Below are positions 35,787-46,410 of a DNA stretch of 64,000 nucleotides, one piece after another. This DNA comes from Aphelenchoides besseyi (taxonomy: Eukaryota > Nematoda > Chromadorea > Rhabditida > Aphelenchoididae). Made by a program: the position numbers and the translations under genes. The stretch lies in assembly GCA_024699855.1 (NCBI GenBank), contig JAMPIQ010000003.1, positions 930,001-994,000 of the forward strand, given 5' to 3'. Within the stretch, counting starts at the first letter, position 1, and each line of letters begins with the position of its first letter. Below the pieces are notes generated by a model that did not search any database, had not been told where the DNA came from, and was given only the letters and a program-made list of their open reading frames with translations.

Positions 35787-36631
35787 CATTTTAGTATCAT
35801 GTCGATTCTCGACCCAAATGCTCCTTAACAATATTCTATAAACAACAAGAAGAACAGAGTCCAGATTGTAGCAGTTTTTAGAATCATTTGTTTACGCACC
35901 AACCATTCGGCTAAGTTGAAGTATTGCACGATCATTCGCAATTTTTTCAATGCCAATTACCGTTTTATTCAAAACATCAACAATCAATTCATTAACATTA
36001 CTTTATCTGATTATTAACTTAAAACATGCTTGTTTGTTTATAGAAATCGACAACAAGTTTAGATTCCTGAAGCAATTTCTGATACAGCAGTTCAAGATTA
36101 AAGGTCATTTTTGAAGACCATCGTAGAGTCCTTAATACCCCACTCAGTTTCATATGCACACATAAAACGTACACCTAATGAGTAGCGTTGAAGTGGCGTT
36201 TGGATAGTAGATCGCCAAATCGCATTGATTCTCTGCGAGTCGCAAATCGAATATATAGCTACTTGATGGAACACGAAGTTCTACTCCAGAAATCGTCAAA
36301 ACAAAAGCATCCAATATGTGCCGGTTATCACAGCTTGTTGTGTAAATGCCGACTTCGTAGTCGATGCGCGGTAAAATCGACGCAAAAATGATTTTGAGAG
36401 CTTCCTACGGGAGATTGCTAACGATTCAACACTTTCAGTATCATTGATTTCGATTCCAAAAACCCAGTGTCAACTATGATCGTATCAGCGTCTATTTTTT
36501 CATTGATGAAAGCGAATAAATCCAATTTAAAGCTTAATTGCTCGCTTTCTTGATTAAAAGACAAGCGAACAACTGCGACTGGATTCAGATTACAAGTTTC
36601 TTCGCCTAACTTCGCATCAAAAGTGGTAATA
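35787..36631. other. AT-rich intergenic sequence, nothing supported
   Basis: No coding frame or repeat is recognised between the collagen 3' end and the mariner element. Confidence 0.5.
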
Positions 36632-37727
36632 TTAGGTTGGCGAATAATTTCTTTCCGTTTTTTGACCTTTAGAAAAATGAATTTTTTATCTTGAACAACA
36701 ACAACAAATTAAACAATATATTCATCATTATGATCGACAACATATTGTCATTTATTCAGCAATGCACGGATTCCATCGCGGTAGAACTCAGCGGCCTGTG
36801 AATCAAAGTATGCAGTCAAGTTGGTTTTCAGGTCTTCTTTGCGACATGAGGTCTTGCGTTGTCGTGTAGCAAGAAGATTTCGCTTTATTTCGCCGGTAGT
36901 TTTAAAGCCACTCGGTTCAACTGACCACAGTAATATTCAGCAGTAATAGCTGTATTCTTTGGCAACAGTTTCCAGTGGACAATCCCGTTCATATTCCACC
37001 AAACTGAGATCATAACCTTCTTGGGATGGAATTCCGGTTATGGTATTAAAACTCCAGGTTCATTAGGATCTAGCCATTGACGCTTTCGGGTATTATTAAT
37101 GTAAAGAATCCACTTCTCAACGCCGGTAACGATACTCTTTACCAATCGTTCTTACGAAAAGTCAAGAGTTGTATGCAGGCTTGTTGGCGCAAAGTTTTTG
37201 GTCGGAGGTCAAGTTGTGTGGAACTAGAGTCCCGTATTTCCAAACTTCCAAGGCGATGCAAATGCAAATTGATTGTCTGATGATCGCAGTTTAGAAGGAC
37301 CTCAACTTCACGAGTTGATCGACGGAGATCTTCTTCAATAAGGGCCAAAAGACGATCTTCATCAATTTCAACAAATCGGTCCGTATGCTCTCGATCTTCA
37401 AGACAAAAGTTGTGGTTTTTGAACTTGTAAAACCAGTTAGTAGCTGTGTGCGAACTGACTGTTCCATCACCCATAGACTTGCATATGTTTCGAGCCGTTT
37501 CCGCTTTAGAATGACCCAAACGAGATTCGTTTAACAAAAGTGTGTGTAGTTGCAATCGACTGCGCTCAGTTTTCTCGGCCATTTTGAAACAAATACAAAA
37601 AGAAAAAGACTACCAACGAGCTCGTTTTCTGACTTTTATATACCCACAAACGGAAATTTTCTAGAACATCCTAGAAAATTTTAGCAATTTCTCGAAGCGA
37701 TCGGAAAAAAATTATTCGCCACCCTAA
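36632..37727 (-). mobile_element. mariner element, inactive
   Basis: The element is 1096 bp, flanked by TA on both sides (36630-36631 and 37728-37729). The terminal inverted repeats begin TTAGGTTGGCGAATAATTT at the left and TTAGGGTGGCGAATAATTT at the right in reverse complement. The inside codes for a broken mariner transposase on the minus strand. Confidence 0.9.
36760..37582 (-). pseudogene. mariner transposase, disrupted
   Basis: The start MAEKTERSRLQLHTLLLNE and a helix-turn-helix block (SHTATNWFYKFKN) are intact to about 37139. Beyond that the family blocks KKVMISVWWNMNGIVHW and LLHDNARPH (second catalytic Asp) can be read, but with stop codons and a frame change. The first catalytic Asp block reads IVTGVEKWI, with Val where Asp is expected. 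The copy is inactive. Confidence 0.82.
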
Positions 37728-37729
37728 TA

Positions 37730-38259
37730 GCTTATTGGTTGATTAGATTCCGCTTATATTCACGTCGATTTGAGTATATTAGTGTTTTTGTTGTTCTGTT
37801 AATCACACGCGCTCATAGGTACGAATTGATAACCTACAGTCAATGGAATTGACTTCTCTTGGACGTTGATGTCTGATAGTTGGCATTCTTCCCTCTATAT
37901 CTTCAGAACATTCACTTCCATTAACTACATGAAGATTACGCGATTACAATGTTTTAAACTGTTAATTCAATCAATCAACAAGAGATGTGAATTTGAATTT
38001 TGTAGGAAGAAATCATTTTCACTAATAAGTGAAATTGGAGTCAAACAGAAACACTGGAATACAACTATGAGTCAACAAACTCTCCATTTCAAATTGCGAA
38101 TCATCGAGCTTTCTTCAGTTCGATTTTCGTTAAAACGATTAGATTGAATGTTCTCAAGTGAACTCGCAACACACAAACCACTCTCACTTTGTCGTTCGTT
38201 CAACTATGTGCATTTGAATTCCAACACTTTCAAGTTCATCTGTTGATTGCAATTGAGGA
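37730..38259. other. Region 5' of the unidentified gene at 38.3 kb
   Basis: Coding-like fragments on both strands (a plus frame at 37866-38147, a minus frame at 38184-38372) cannot be joined convincingly. They may be further exons of the neighbouring plus-strand gene. Confidence 0.35.
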
Positions 38260-38324
38260 CCGGATTTGAATATGAGGATGACGAGATGACAGCCATCGTG
38301 TTTGAACAAGAAGCTCGGAAATAG

Positions 38325-38985
38325 GATTTTCAAGTCAAAATGGAAAGCAATCATTTCGATTTCAGTTCTCATTTAGACTTGTACAACGATCACGGGTGGT
38401 GATTGCTTTTACGATTGAATCCTTTGTTTCTTCAGATCATTTCATCGTGCCGTTCCATCAATGTTTTCATCAAAGAAGTTGGAGACTAAAATTGGACTAC
38501 GAGGTTGAACTGCGTCTTCGCTTTGAAATGAACGGTCGTTAAAACCAATCCAAATATGCTGAGTAAATTGCAGGAACGAAGAGAACAGAATGAATAGAAT
38601 TTAAGTTGTTCGATAACAAGAAGCCCTGTGATCACGACGAGTTAAAATACAAGGCAAGAAATCAAAGAAGCGTTTCACAGTTAAAGGTGGGTGATGTTTT
38701 TGGTGATTGAGTAGGAGTTTATTTTGCAGGGCTTCTAATAGAGAACAATTTGAATTAGCAGGCCAACAAAAAAAGGATCCATCGATCGAAGTGACGGCAG
38801 TTGTGAGTGAAGAGAAGAACGAGAGCGAGCTTGGTTCCGAGAAAGCAGTGAGACGAGCGTCGTGCAAACGACCTTGGATCTTGCCGTGCAATGAAGTTGC
38901 TTCTAGGAGTCGAGCAATCCGAACTCCGGTGGACTCAAGCCAAGAATGGAGTGCACTCGCGGTGATCGAGCTCCTTCTCGAATGA
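38325..38985 (+). CDS. Unidentified gene, four readable exons
   Basis: Exons are proposed at about 38325-38395 (DFQVKMESNHFDFSSH), 38442-38539 (HFIVPFHQCFHQRSWRLKLD...LRFEMN), 38600-38688 (EFKLFDNKKPCDHDELKY...SQLK) and 38730-38985 (ASNREQFELAGQQKKDPSIE...LLLE). Donor and acceptor motifs bound each. Two joins are off by one base, at GGG runs (38394-38396 and 38729-38731); reading each run as two G would restore phase. An AATAAA at 39058 supports the 3' end. Upstream exons are likely but not resolved. No family is recognised; the composition is charged and not membrane-like. Confidence 0.42.
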
Positions 38986-39057
38986 TGAACTCATCAATTT
39001 GCTTGATTTTTACTGAACTCATGTTAAAACAACAAATTTATAAAAGAAGATATTAAC

Positions 39058-39063
39058 AATAAA
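39058..39063 (+). terminator. Poly(A) signal, plus strand
   Basis: An AATAAA lies 73 bases after the stop codon at 38985 and 75 bases before the convergent gene's stop codon. Confidence 0.55.
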
Positions 39064-39137
39064 AATCGATTAAATGATAAGCAAAACAATAAGCGAAACA
39101 GTGAAAATAACCACAACGGAACAATTAAAAATTACAA

Positions 39138-39544
39138 TTAAGTTGCCGAAATTTGGCGATAATTCCATTGAACAGCGGTGCCGGCGGAGATCTGTTCTGT
39201 CGAGCCGGCTCCATGTGACTGAGAGCCAGTTCCATTAAGTCCATCTTCTGCTTGCTCGGCATCTAGTTGATCTGAAATAGCAAATGTCGATTCCAATCCA
39301 GATGTCCTATGTCTGAGATGAAGCCATAACTATATTGAAACTTTAGTCGCATCCTCATCTCGTCGTTCGGACCTTAACCCAACTTGTGATAGGCGTCGTG
39401 GTCATCACGTCGAGTCTTCTGGTGCCGCTGGCAAAAGATATGTTCCACTGACTCTATAGCCATCCGGTCTTCGGCACCGGCTGTTGACAATTGCAAAATC
39501 TGTCGAAGAAGAGACAGAGTCGTTGACATTTCCGGTTGTATTTG
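39138..39544 (-). CDS. Small unidentified gene
   Basis: Two minus-strand exons, 39544-39379 and 39271-39138, join in phase 1. They encode about 98 residues: QIQPEMSTTLSLLRQILQL..., then HQKTRRDDHDAYHKLD, then an acidic Gly/Ser-rich tail ending QWNYRQISAT. An upstream exon reading MANQYGIKDFRKFFDM (39636-39589) is plausible by position, but its donor leaves the frame one base off. Translation could instead begin at the ATG in PEMSTT. There is no recognised domain. Confidence 0.4.
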
Positions 39545-39649
39545 CTGAAAACAAATAAAATAGGTAAAAAACATAAACCAAACAACTTACATGTCGAAAA
39601 ACTTCCGGAAATCCTTGATTCCATATTGGTTGGCCATAATTACAATAAT

Positions 39650-41207
39650 TGCCCGACTAGGATGAAGGCTAGCTGGCAATTACAATCACAAGTGAATTAC
39701 TGATCTTCGGATCGCGGCTTTATAACTCTGTTGTCAAGTCATCTCGGGAAATCGATAACGAGTGCGAGTCATAATGAACGCCAGAAAGTTCCGTTAGCTT
39801 GTTCGCTGATAACCCATCGTTTGATTATGGGCTTTGTTTTGATTTCGCGAGACATCTTGCAAATAGATTAATTTCAACGGCATAACTATTGTTTTATGGC
39901 TTGTTTTGACTTGCAGTACTGGGTTTGAATACTGCGGTGTTGTTTTGCCTTCAAATTCAAATCTGTTCTCCAAGGGTTGATTGTTTCAGTCATTGATCTC
40001 CGCTTGAATTTTGTTTGTATTGTTGATTGTTTCCGTTGATCTCCCAATGCAGAGCATTTTTTCTAGATGACTTGTCTATGTGAATCACCGCTAGAGTTCA
40101 AATCAGACTTCCATCCATAATCGTCGATCATTTCAACACTTTGAATTCTTTTCCGCAAATGCATGTTGAGGCCAGGAATTATTCTGTATCGGCTTTTTTG
40201 TTAAAGCTCGATAAGATTTCGGTTCATTGTGCAAAACAAAATACAACATACAAAACTAAAAACAAAAAATGTGATCTCAACAGTTCTCCTTCCTTGCGGT
40301 GCGCGCTTTTGTTGCCAATCGATTTTTTTTTTCGCGCGACTTGCCACAATTCTGCCATCATATTCTGGTGTTCTTACACTTGTAAGTTTTAATTCTTGAC
40401 CTCAAAATTCCGTCTAGATTTTATAACAGAGTTGAACTAACATTTTCTTCTTCAGTATATTAGTGCCATCAAATTCAATTTAATTTTTGGTTAGTTCTTG
40501 CAAATTGACTGATTAAATAGTTGGTTTATGTTCGGTTGGAAAATCCTTATTTGAATTTTCTCTTGTATGCCGATTGGATTCTGGCAGTCTTTTACCGGTA
40601 TTTGCCTCTGCCGCCGAACACTCCGTTGTCCCGACTGGCCATCGGGAGACGAACGCGAAGCGAAAGGCGCTTCGCGTTCGTCCGTCCACTGACCGGACGC
40701 CCTTAAAAAGGCGGCCGGTCAGGGCCGTTTTCTTATCTTTCCTTTTCGTCATTGTTTTCATCCTATCCCACCGACCGTTGTTAATAAACTGTTGTCTATT
40801 TGACCTACTCTTAAGCCGTCGACTGGATACCGTCAATTGAGCTCGAGTTCTTGTCTTGTTTATGTTTTTATCTTTCTTCTCTCCGCTAAATCTGAAACCT
40901 GACTTTAGTGTTTATTGTAATTCGGTTGGCTTATAAATTAAATTGTTGTTTTAATTGTTCGCTTCCGGATAGTTTACATGAAAATATTGATTCCTGTCAA
41001 TGAAAAGCAATACAGGTATGACTGTTCGTTGATTGCGGAAGATGAAACATTCTTGATTATTACGGTCAACAACAGATGTTCAAAGACACCAGCGTAAGCA
41101 ATCCAATCGACAATCAATATCTATGAACGAAGTTTTGTGTTACGTATCACACGAACAATCGAAGTCTTAGAGTTAAAGCTTTTATAAATTGATGAAACTG
41201 TCAATCT
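39650..41207. other. Intergenic, with two adjacent strong hairpins
   Basis: No coding frame is supported. Two GC-rich inverted repeats stand out at 40648-40727 in an AT-rich background and are listed separately. Confidence 0.5.
40648..40727. repeat. Two consecutive GC-rich hairpins
   Basis: The first has a perfect 15-bp stem (gacgaacgcgaagcg, 40648-40662; loop aaagg; complement 40668-40682). The second pairs tgaccgg at 40690-40696 with ccggtca at 40715-40721, with an inner CGCC/GGCG stem around an A-rich loop. No poly-T tract or tRNA box is seen. Confidence 0.8.
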
Positions 41208-41267
41208 AATACACTCATCCAAATTAGTATAAATACTCGTGCTGTATCTTCGTTCTCTTTCAATGCC

Positions 41268-42331
41268 TCGTGGTAAAAGTCTTACAATCGTCGAAGGCCC
41301 AAATTGATGCCTATCGTAAAGATGGCCATTCATACGCTTGCATAGCAAAGAAGATCTGTCGATCAAAAGTGGAGTTCAGAAGTACCTTTCCAAATTAAGC
41401 GGTTACGAGCAACGAAAACGAACCGGTGCCCCAAAAGAAACTGACAACAACAGAAAAAAGAAGAATCGGACGATTGGCATCCAATTCAACCATCTCGGCA
41501 GCCAAAATCAGATAGGAACTGGACCTCGATGTATCGAACGGGACTATTCGCTTGACAATTCACCGTAATCCACACATTATACGTGCTCGAACGACTAAAA
41601 TACCGAAGTTAAAAGACAAACAAGACTGCGCGATTATCCTTTGCACGAGAGAATATGGCACGCAATTGGGAACAGGTAAGATAACCGATTTCTTCCCTTT
41701 GATTCCCGTTCAATATCAAGTGGTTTTTTCTGACGAGAAAAAGTTTAACTTAGATGGTCCCGATAGCTTCAATTCGTACTGACACGATCTCAGAAAAGAG
41801 CCCTTAACATTCTCAAGACGCAAATTCGGCGAAAGATCGATTATGGTAAGAAAAGTTTGTGTTCTTATTTATCCTGTTTTTCAGGTCTGGGCATCGTTTT
41901 GTGCTGACGAGAAAGTTGCCATTGCGTTCACTTCTTCAAGAATGAACAGCCGCAAATACATTGGCGTACTCAACGAGAATCTGTTACCGTTCTTACGCCG
42001 TCGGAGTCGTCGAGATTTCACTTTTCAACAGGACAACGCATCTTGTCATGCGAACCGGGAAACGCGACAATGGCTTTCCAACCATGAAATCGACCTTTTG
42101 GAATGGCCGTCTTGTTCGCCAGACCTAAATCCGATGGAGAATCTTTGGTTGCATTCGGTCCGTAGGATATACGCGAACAACCGTCAATTTCAATCAGTTG
42201 AAAACCTCAAGAAAGCAATTTTATCGACATGGGCCAAAACTTCTGAAATAACTCTGCAGAATCTCGCCCGTTTGATGCCAAATCGCGTGTTCCAAGTAAT
42301 CAACCGTAACGGTAATCTAACCGAATACTAA
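41268..42331 (+). pseudogene. Tc1-like transposase remnant
   Basis: The frame begins MPRGKSLT and then breaks. Pieces of the helix-turn-helix region (AQIDAYRKDGHSYACIAKKI) follow in another frame. The catalytic core reads VVFSDEKKFNLDG (first Asp), then FTFQQDNASCHAN (second Asp) and WPSCSPDLNPMENLW (Glu), the DD34E pattern of Tc1. A likely intron (gtaagaaaag...tttttcag, about 41845-41884) interrupts the core. Several stops and frame changes make it inactive. The C-terminus ends at 42331. Confidence 0.78.
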
Positions 42332-42393
42332 ATGTATGTCCTCGACGCACTCAGTCAATAAAATCTGCAACGGACTCCAGGCTATTTATACTA

Positions 42394-43131
42394 CAGGGTG
42401 GGCAAAAATGAATGAGCTTGTCGAAATCTCTAATATCTCGTTTATCTTTGATTTTTTCCCGAACAAACCATATATTTTCTGAATCCTTACAATCCCCAAA
42501 TTCAGATGATACCAAATTTGGAATTTCGATATTTTGACCTAAGGGTCCCCCCTTTGCTTGTGAACTACCGAGTTGGAAAAAAACTTAACTAACAAAAAAA
42601 TCAACAATTTAACGAACTTCGACTTGACCACCTTCTCTGTTGATGCAGATATCCAATCGTCGAGAAAAGTTTGCGGCGACTCGCTCTCGCATTCTATCCA
42701 CACTGCCCGTTGATCGAAAACTCTCGTCCCATCTCTTTACAGTCTTTAAGCTGGGAACAGCCACTTGTCCCTTAGCGGCTTCTCGACGAATTCTCGTGCC
42801 AAATTTCGCGTAATCGTATTTGGTTTCGATGAACATCCGTACATAACGAGCTTTCTCTTGATTAGAGTAAACCATTTTCAAACAGAATAACGAAGAAATG
42901 AAGCGAAAAGACGAAAAACATCGTAATTTTGACCACTTTTTCAACTCGGTGGTTAACAAGCAAAAGGGGACCCTTAGGTCAAAAAATCGAAATTTTCGAA
43001 ATTCCAAATTTGCTATCATCAGAATTTGGGGATTGTAAGGATTCAGAAAATATATGGTTTGTTCGGGAAAAAATCAAAGATAAACGAGATATTCGAGATT
43101 TCGACAAGCTCATTCATTTTTGCCCACCCTG
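42394..43131. mobile_element. 738-bp TA-flanked element with long terminal inverted repeats
   Basis: The ends are CAGGGTGGGCAAAAATGAAT and its complement, with TA at 42392-42393 and 43132-43133. The inverted repeats run for about 190 bp with scattered differences. The centre encodes a minus-strand fragment starting MVYSNQEKARYVRMFIETKY and containing PSLKTVKRWDESFRSTGSVD. This looks like the N-terminal helix-turn-helix of the DUF4817 type and ends before any catalytic core, so the element is non-autonomous. It lies directly after the Tc1-like copy. Confidence 0.85.
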
Positions 43132-43230
43132 TAATTTGGAAGTCGAAAATATTTGATTACCTGTAACTTCTTTTAAAGTTGTCTAACTTGTCCCAAATTT
43201 TCAGCAATTGTGTTGTAAAGTCTAATAAGC

Positions 43231-43548
43231 ATGCACACCAAATTTGAGAGAAATCGAACAAATACCCGCAAAGTTTCTTCACAAACAGGCGGGGATGATA
43301 TTTATACTAATTTGGATAAGTGTATTTCCACGAGTTCCGAGGAACAACCCGTCGCTGGGCCTCGTATGGCTACAAAACCAAATGCGAAAATGATTGGACG
43401 TTTACAAGGTCTTCAGGATTTGAAGATTGCAACTTTTAATTGCCGAGGTATCGCCAGTAAACTAAGACTCACCGCCTTAGAACACGAATTTGGTAAGCTT
43501 AATTTCAACATTCTAGTTATATGCTCCACTCGATGACATCAAATCAAA
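43231..43548 (+). pseudogene. RTE-type LINE fragment, 5' part
   Basis: The frame includes LKIATFNCRGIASKLRLTAL, the opening of an apurinic-type endonuclease (Asn in FNCRG), and stops near 43537. It is continuous in sense with the fragment beyond the mariner at 44940, so the mariner inserted into this LINE. Confidence 0.7.
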
Positions 43549-43550
43549 TA

Positions 43551-44937
43551 TTGGGTTGTTACTAAAGTTTTGTCTGATTGCGTCATGAGTGACCTAAATT
43601 AGGAATGAAAGAAATTGACCGGTCGGTTGGAAGTGTGTGAACGAAGTTCGGTTGTTCAGCTGCCTACTGTCCTAAGTATGATTTTCGTTGTAGATTAGAA
43701 TTCATTCATTAAAATTAACACAAATCATCAAAAATACTCGCCATTTGAGTTGATAGTTCGGCGCCACCGTCCGGGCAATTGGGTGATTTCGCGCGTGTAG
43801 AAGGATCGATGACGGGAGGCGAAGAACGAGTTGAGGGACCGGCGGAGATGATCGACGTCGTTGAATCGGCGTCCTCGTATCCACGTCTTTAGCGAACGGA
43901 AGAGATGGTAGTCCGTTGGCGAAAGGTCCGGAGAGTACGGCGGGTGCTCGATGCCCGTCCAACCCAAAGTCCTCAGGTGCTGTTGAGTTCTTCGGGCGGT
44001 GTGCGGTCGCGCGTTGTCCTGGAGCAGTAGAACGTCGCGGCGATGACGAAGGGCGGCGGCGACTCGATCCATTTGGGCACAGTACAGTTCCGAAGTGATC
44101 GTCTGCCCGCGGTCCAACAACTCCCAGTGCACAACACCTAACCGATTCCACCAAACAGAAAGCATAACTTTTGTTTGGAAAAGATTCGGCCGGGGTGTAC
44201 CACCCGGTCGCTGATTGGGACGCAACCATTGCCCACGGCGATATGGATTGTCAAGTTGGACCCATGTTTCGTCGCAGGTTAGGAGCCGGTGAACGAACGG
44301 GTTGGCACGTTGCTGCTGGAGGAGATTTTCGGCAGCCCGGACTCGCCGTTGCTTCTGCAGGTCCGTCAACTCGTGGGGTACCCACTGTCCTCGTCGATGC
44401 CGGAGACCTAAACGAGAATAACCATTAGTGATTGTAAACATAAAGAATTGCTTGCCCGCTCGTCTTAATGTTCTCCAAACGGTTATATGGCAACAACCAT
44501 TGGCCAATTCGCGAGTTGATTGCGCAGATCGATTGGACACAGCGTTGAGAATCGTCGGTTGATGAACCGTTGGCGGACGTCCTGTTCGTGGTTGATCGGC
44601 CAAATCCTCGAGTCCATCGTCGAACTTTTTGAACCATCGACATGCCGTCCTCTCGGTGGTCGTTTCGCGTTCCATGTGCCAAGTTGATGATGGTGGCGGC
44701 TTTGGCGGGCGAGTGATGGAGGCGATATTCGTTGAGAAGCAGAAGTCGCACTTGTTCACAAGTGAGGCCCATTTGACGAAATTAGTCAAGGAAACAGGAG
44801 TAGCGATGTCGAGAAACAGCAGATCCAATAAATCAAATTTGACATTTCGTTTAATTTCCAATCGACCGGTCAATTTCTTTCGTTTCAATTTTAGAAAATG
44901 CATTGCGCAATTAGACAAAACTTTAGTAACAACCCAA
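43551..44937 (-). mobile_element. mariner element, near-intact, inserted in a LINE
   Basis: The element is 1387 bp, flanked by TA at 43549-43550 and 44938-44939. Its terminal inverted repeats read TTGGGTTGTTACTAAAGTTT and are close to perfect. The coding part is markedly more GC-rich than the host flanks. The transposase lies on the minus strand. Confidence 0.92.
43728..44772 (-). pseudogene. mariner transposase, one frame change, possible 48-nt intron
   Basis: The start is MGLTCEQVRLLLLNEYRL. One frame change occurs near 44670 within the helix-turn-helix region, after which the frame runs to the end. Catalytic residues are all present: TCDETWVQLD, LLLQDNARPHTA and SPDLSPTDYHLF, the D,D34D mariner pattern, with WVPHELT before the core. 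Between RTLRRAG and LRHRRG lie 48 in-frame bases (44408-44455) that the family lacks; they begin gcaagc and end tttag and could be a GC-AG intron. Apart from the one break this copy would look functional. Confidence 0.85.
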
Positions 44938-44939
44938 TA

Positions 44940-45420
44940 CATTGAAAGATTACACTCAGGGTATTATTTTTATCACTCTAGAGGCAATCAAAACCAAGAC
45001 ATACACGCACGGGTGTCGGTTTTTTGATCAAAGAGGAATGGAACCGGCGCATTTCTCAAATCAACTACGTGAGTGACCGATGATCCAATTACATTTCAGA
45101 CTACCAAACAAAACAATTGCAAATTACTCAAATCTCGCTCCAACCACTGATGCCAAAGACGACGAATACGGCAACTTCATCGAAGCATTACGCAACGCCA
45201 TTCCAAAAGACAAGTTCACGCAAGACATAATTATAGGAGATTGGAATGCTCACATCGGCAAGAGCAATACCAGAGATCAATACATTGATCGATATGGTTT
45301 CGGAAAAAGAAATGAAAGAAGCGACATAATAATCAATTTCGCCAACTCAGAAAACTACAACGTCGCAAATTCATGCTTCCGGAAACCCAACAACCGCAAA
45401 TGAACATATCACTTTCCTGA
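44940..45420 (+). pseudogene. RTE-type LINE fragment, endonuclease part
   Basis: In one frame after the mariner the sequence reads LPNKTIANYSNLAPTTDAKD, then DIIIGDWNAHIGKSN (the GDWNAHIG endonuclease motif) and YGFGKRNERSD. It ends near NNRK, before reverse transcriptase. The copy is broken by frame changes near its left edge. Confidence 0.72.
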
Positions 45421-45874
45421 ATTAGGTCTGCGTACAGAAAGTTTTGTTCAAAATGGGATTTTAAGTTACAAAGATTGCGGTTGTCCTAAATGACATTATC
45501 AATGAAACATGTCAACACCTATTCCAACTCACATAACCGGTCGACAATTGAACGATATTTAAAGGTCGCAACTTTATTCCCGTTGATGTTGACAGTAACT
45601 CAAATTCAAAGTTATGAGTCGTTCATTGACATTTGTTCCATAGTTGTACAGGAAAAACGCTGCAGATGTCGAAAAAGGTTGGACGAATGACAATTAAAGC
45701 TGTATTCTGTACATTTGTTTTGGTGATGTAATGATCTGCGGAGAATTGAGGTTGTGGAAACAAATTCAAGGCGCGACATCGTGTTTCATAAGTGCGGTTA
45801 GAGAAATCAAACGTGATTGAAATGTCTGGATAAGTTTTTTGCTGATTTGATGGTTTTGTGGTCGGTCGTCTTCA
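45421..45874. other. Intergenic, nothing supported
   Basis: This is spacer between the LINE fragment and the transthyretin-like gene. No element is recognised. Confidence 0.5.
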
Positions 45875-46410
45875 ATGGGCTTTCTTCTCGTTGTGTTGAT
45901 GTTTGTTGGAGCGCCGTTTGTAGCCGCATATACGGACGCTTTCAACGTTGAAGGTCAACTTCTATGTGAAGGCCAACCCTTTGCCAATGCGGTAAGAGAG
46001 TGATCTGTATTCTAAGAAGTTTTTTAGCGTCTTGTTTTCTACGAATACGACTATTCGCTGTCGGACATCTGCTTTACGACTACAAGCGACAGAAATGGGA
46101 CTTTTCGAGCTTATGGTTATGAAAATGACGGACCATTTAAACACGCTGATCAACTTTTCTATTACGTGTAAGTGCTCATAAACAAACTCACTGATGTTTG
46201 TGCAGTTTACACAATTGCAAACACGAACAGTTTGGTTGTTCGAGAATTACGATCGATGAGAGTGCGTGGTCTTGGAACTCCGAGTCTGCTCCCGTCTACA
46301 AACTCGAGGCCTTTGATTTGGCTTATACTTTGTACGCTCCTTGCCTACCCACAGTTCTTCAAGATCTTCAAAAGCAATATCACGGTCCTGAGTGTGCTAA
46401 CTTTATTTAA
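45875..46410 (+). CDS. Transthyretin-like (TTL) secreted protein
   Basis: Three exons (45875-45991, 46028-46167, 46206-46410) join in phase for 153 residues. A signal peptide (MGFLLVVLMFVGAPFVAA) is followed by VEGQLLCEGQPFANA, RLVFYEYD, TTTSDRNGTFRAYGYE and FYYVLHNCKHEQFGC. This is the nematode TTR-52/TTL pattern: a seven-strand fold with a first strand VxGxLxCxGxP, the turn (T/S)DxNG and a late HxC. These are secreted nematode proteins, one of which (TTR-52) bridges phosphatidylserine on dying cells to CED-1; most have no known role. Extra cysteines near the C-terminus (APCLP, PEC) may form a further disulphide. Confidence 0.9.

Noticed and set aside
40648..40727. Bacterial-type intrinsic terminator and contamination
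   Set aside because: There is no T-tract after the stems, and all neighbouring genes have spliceosomal introns and nematode affinities.
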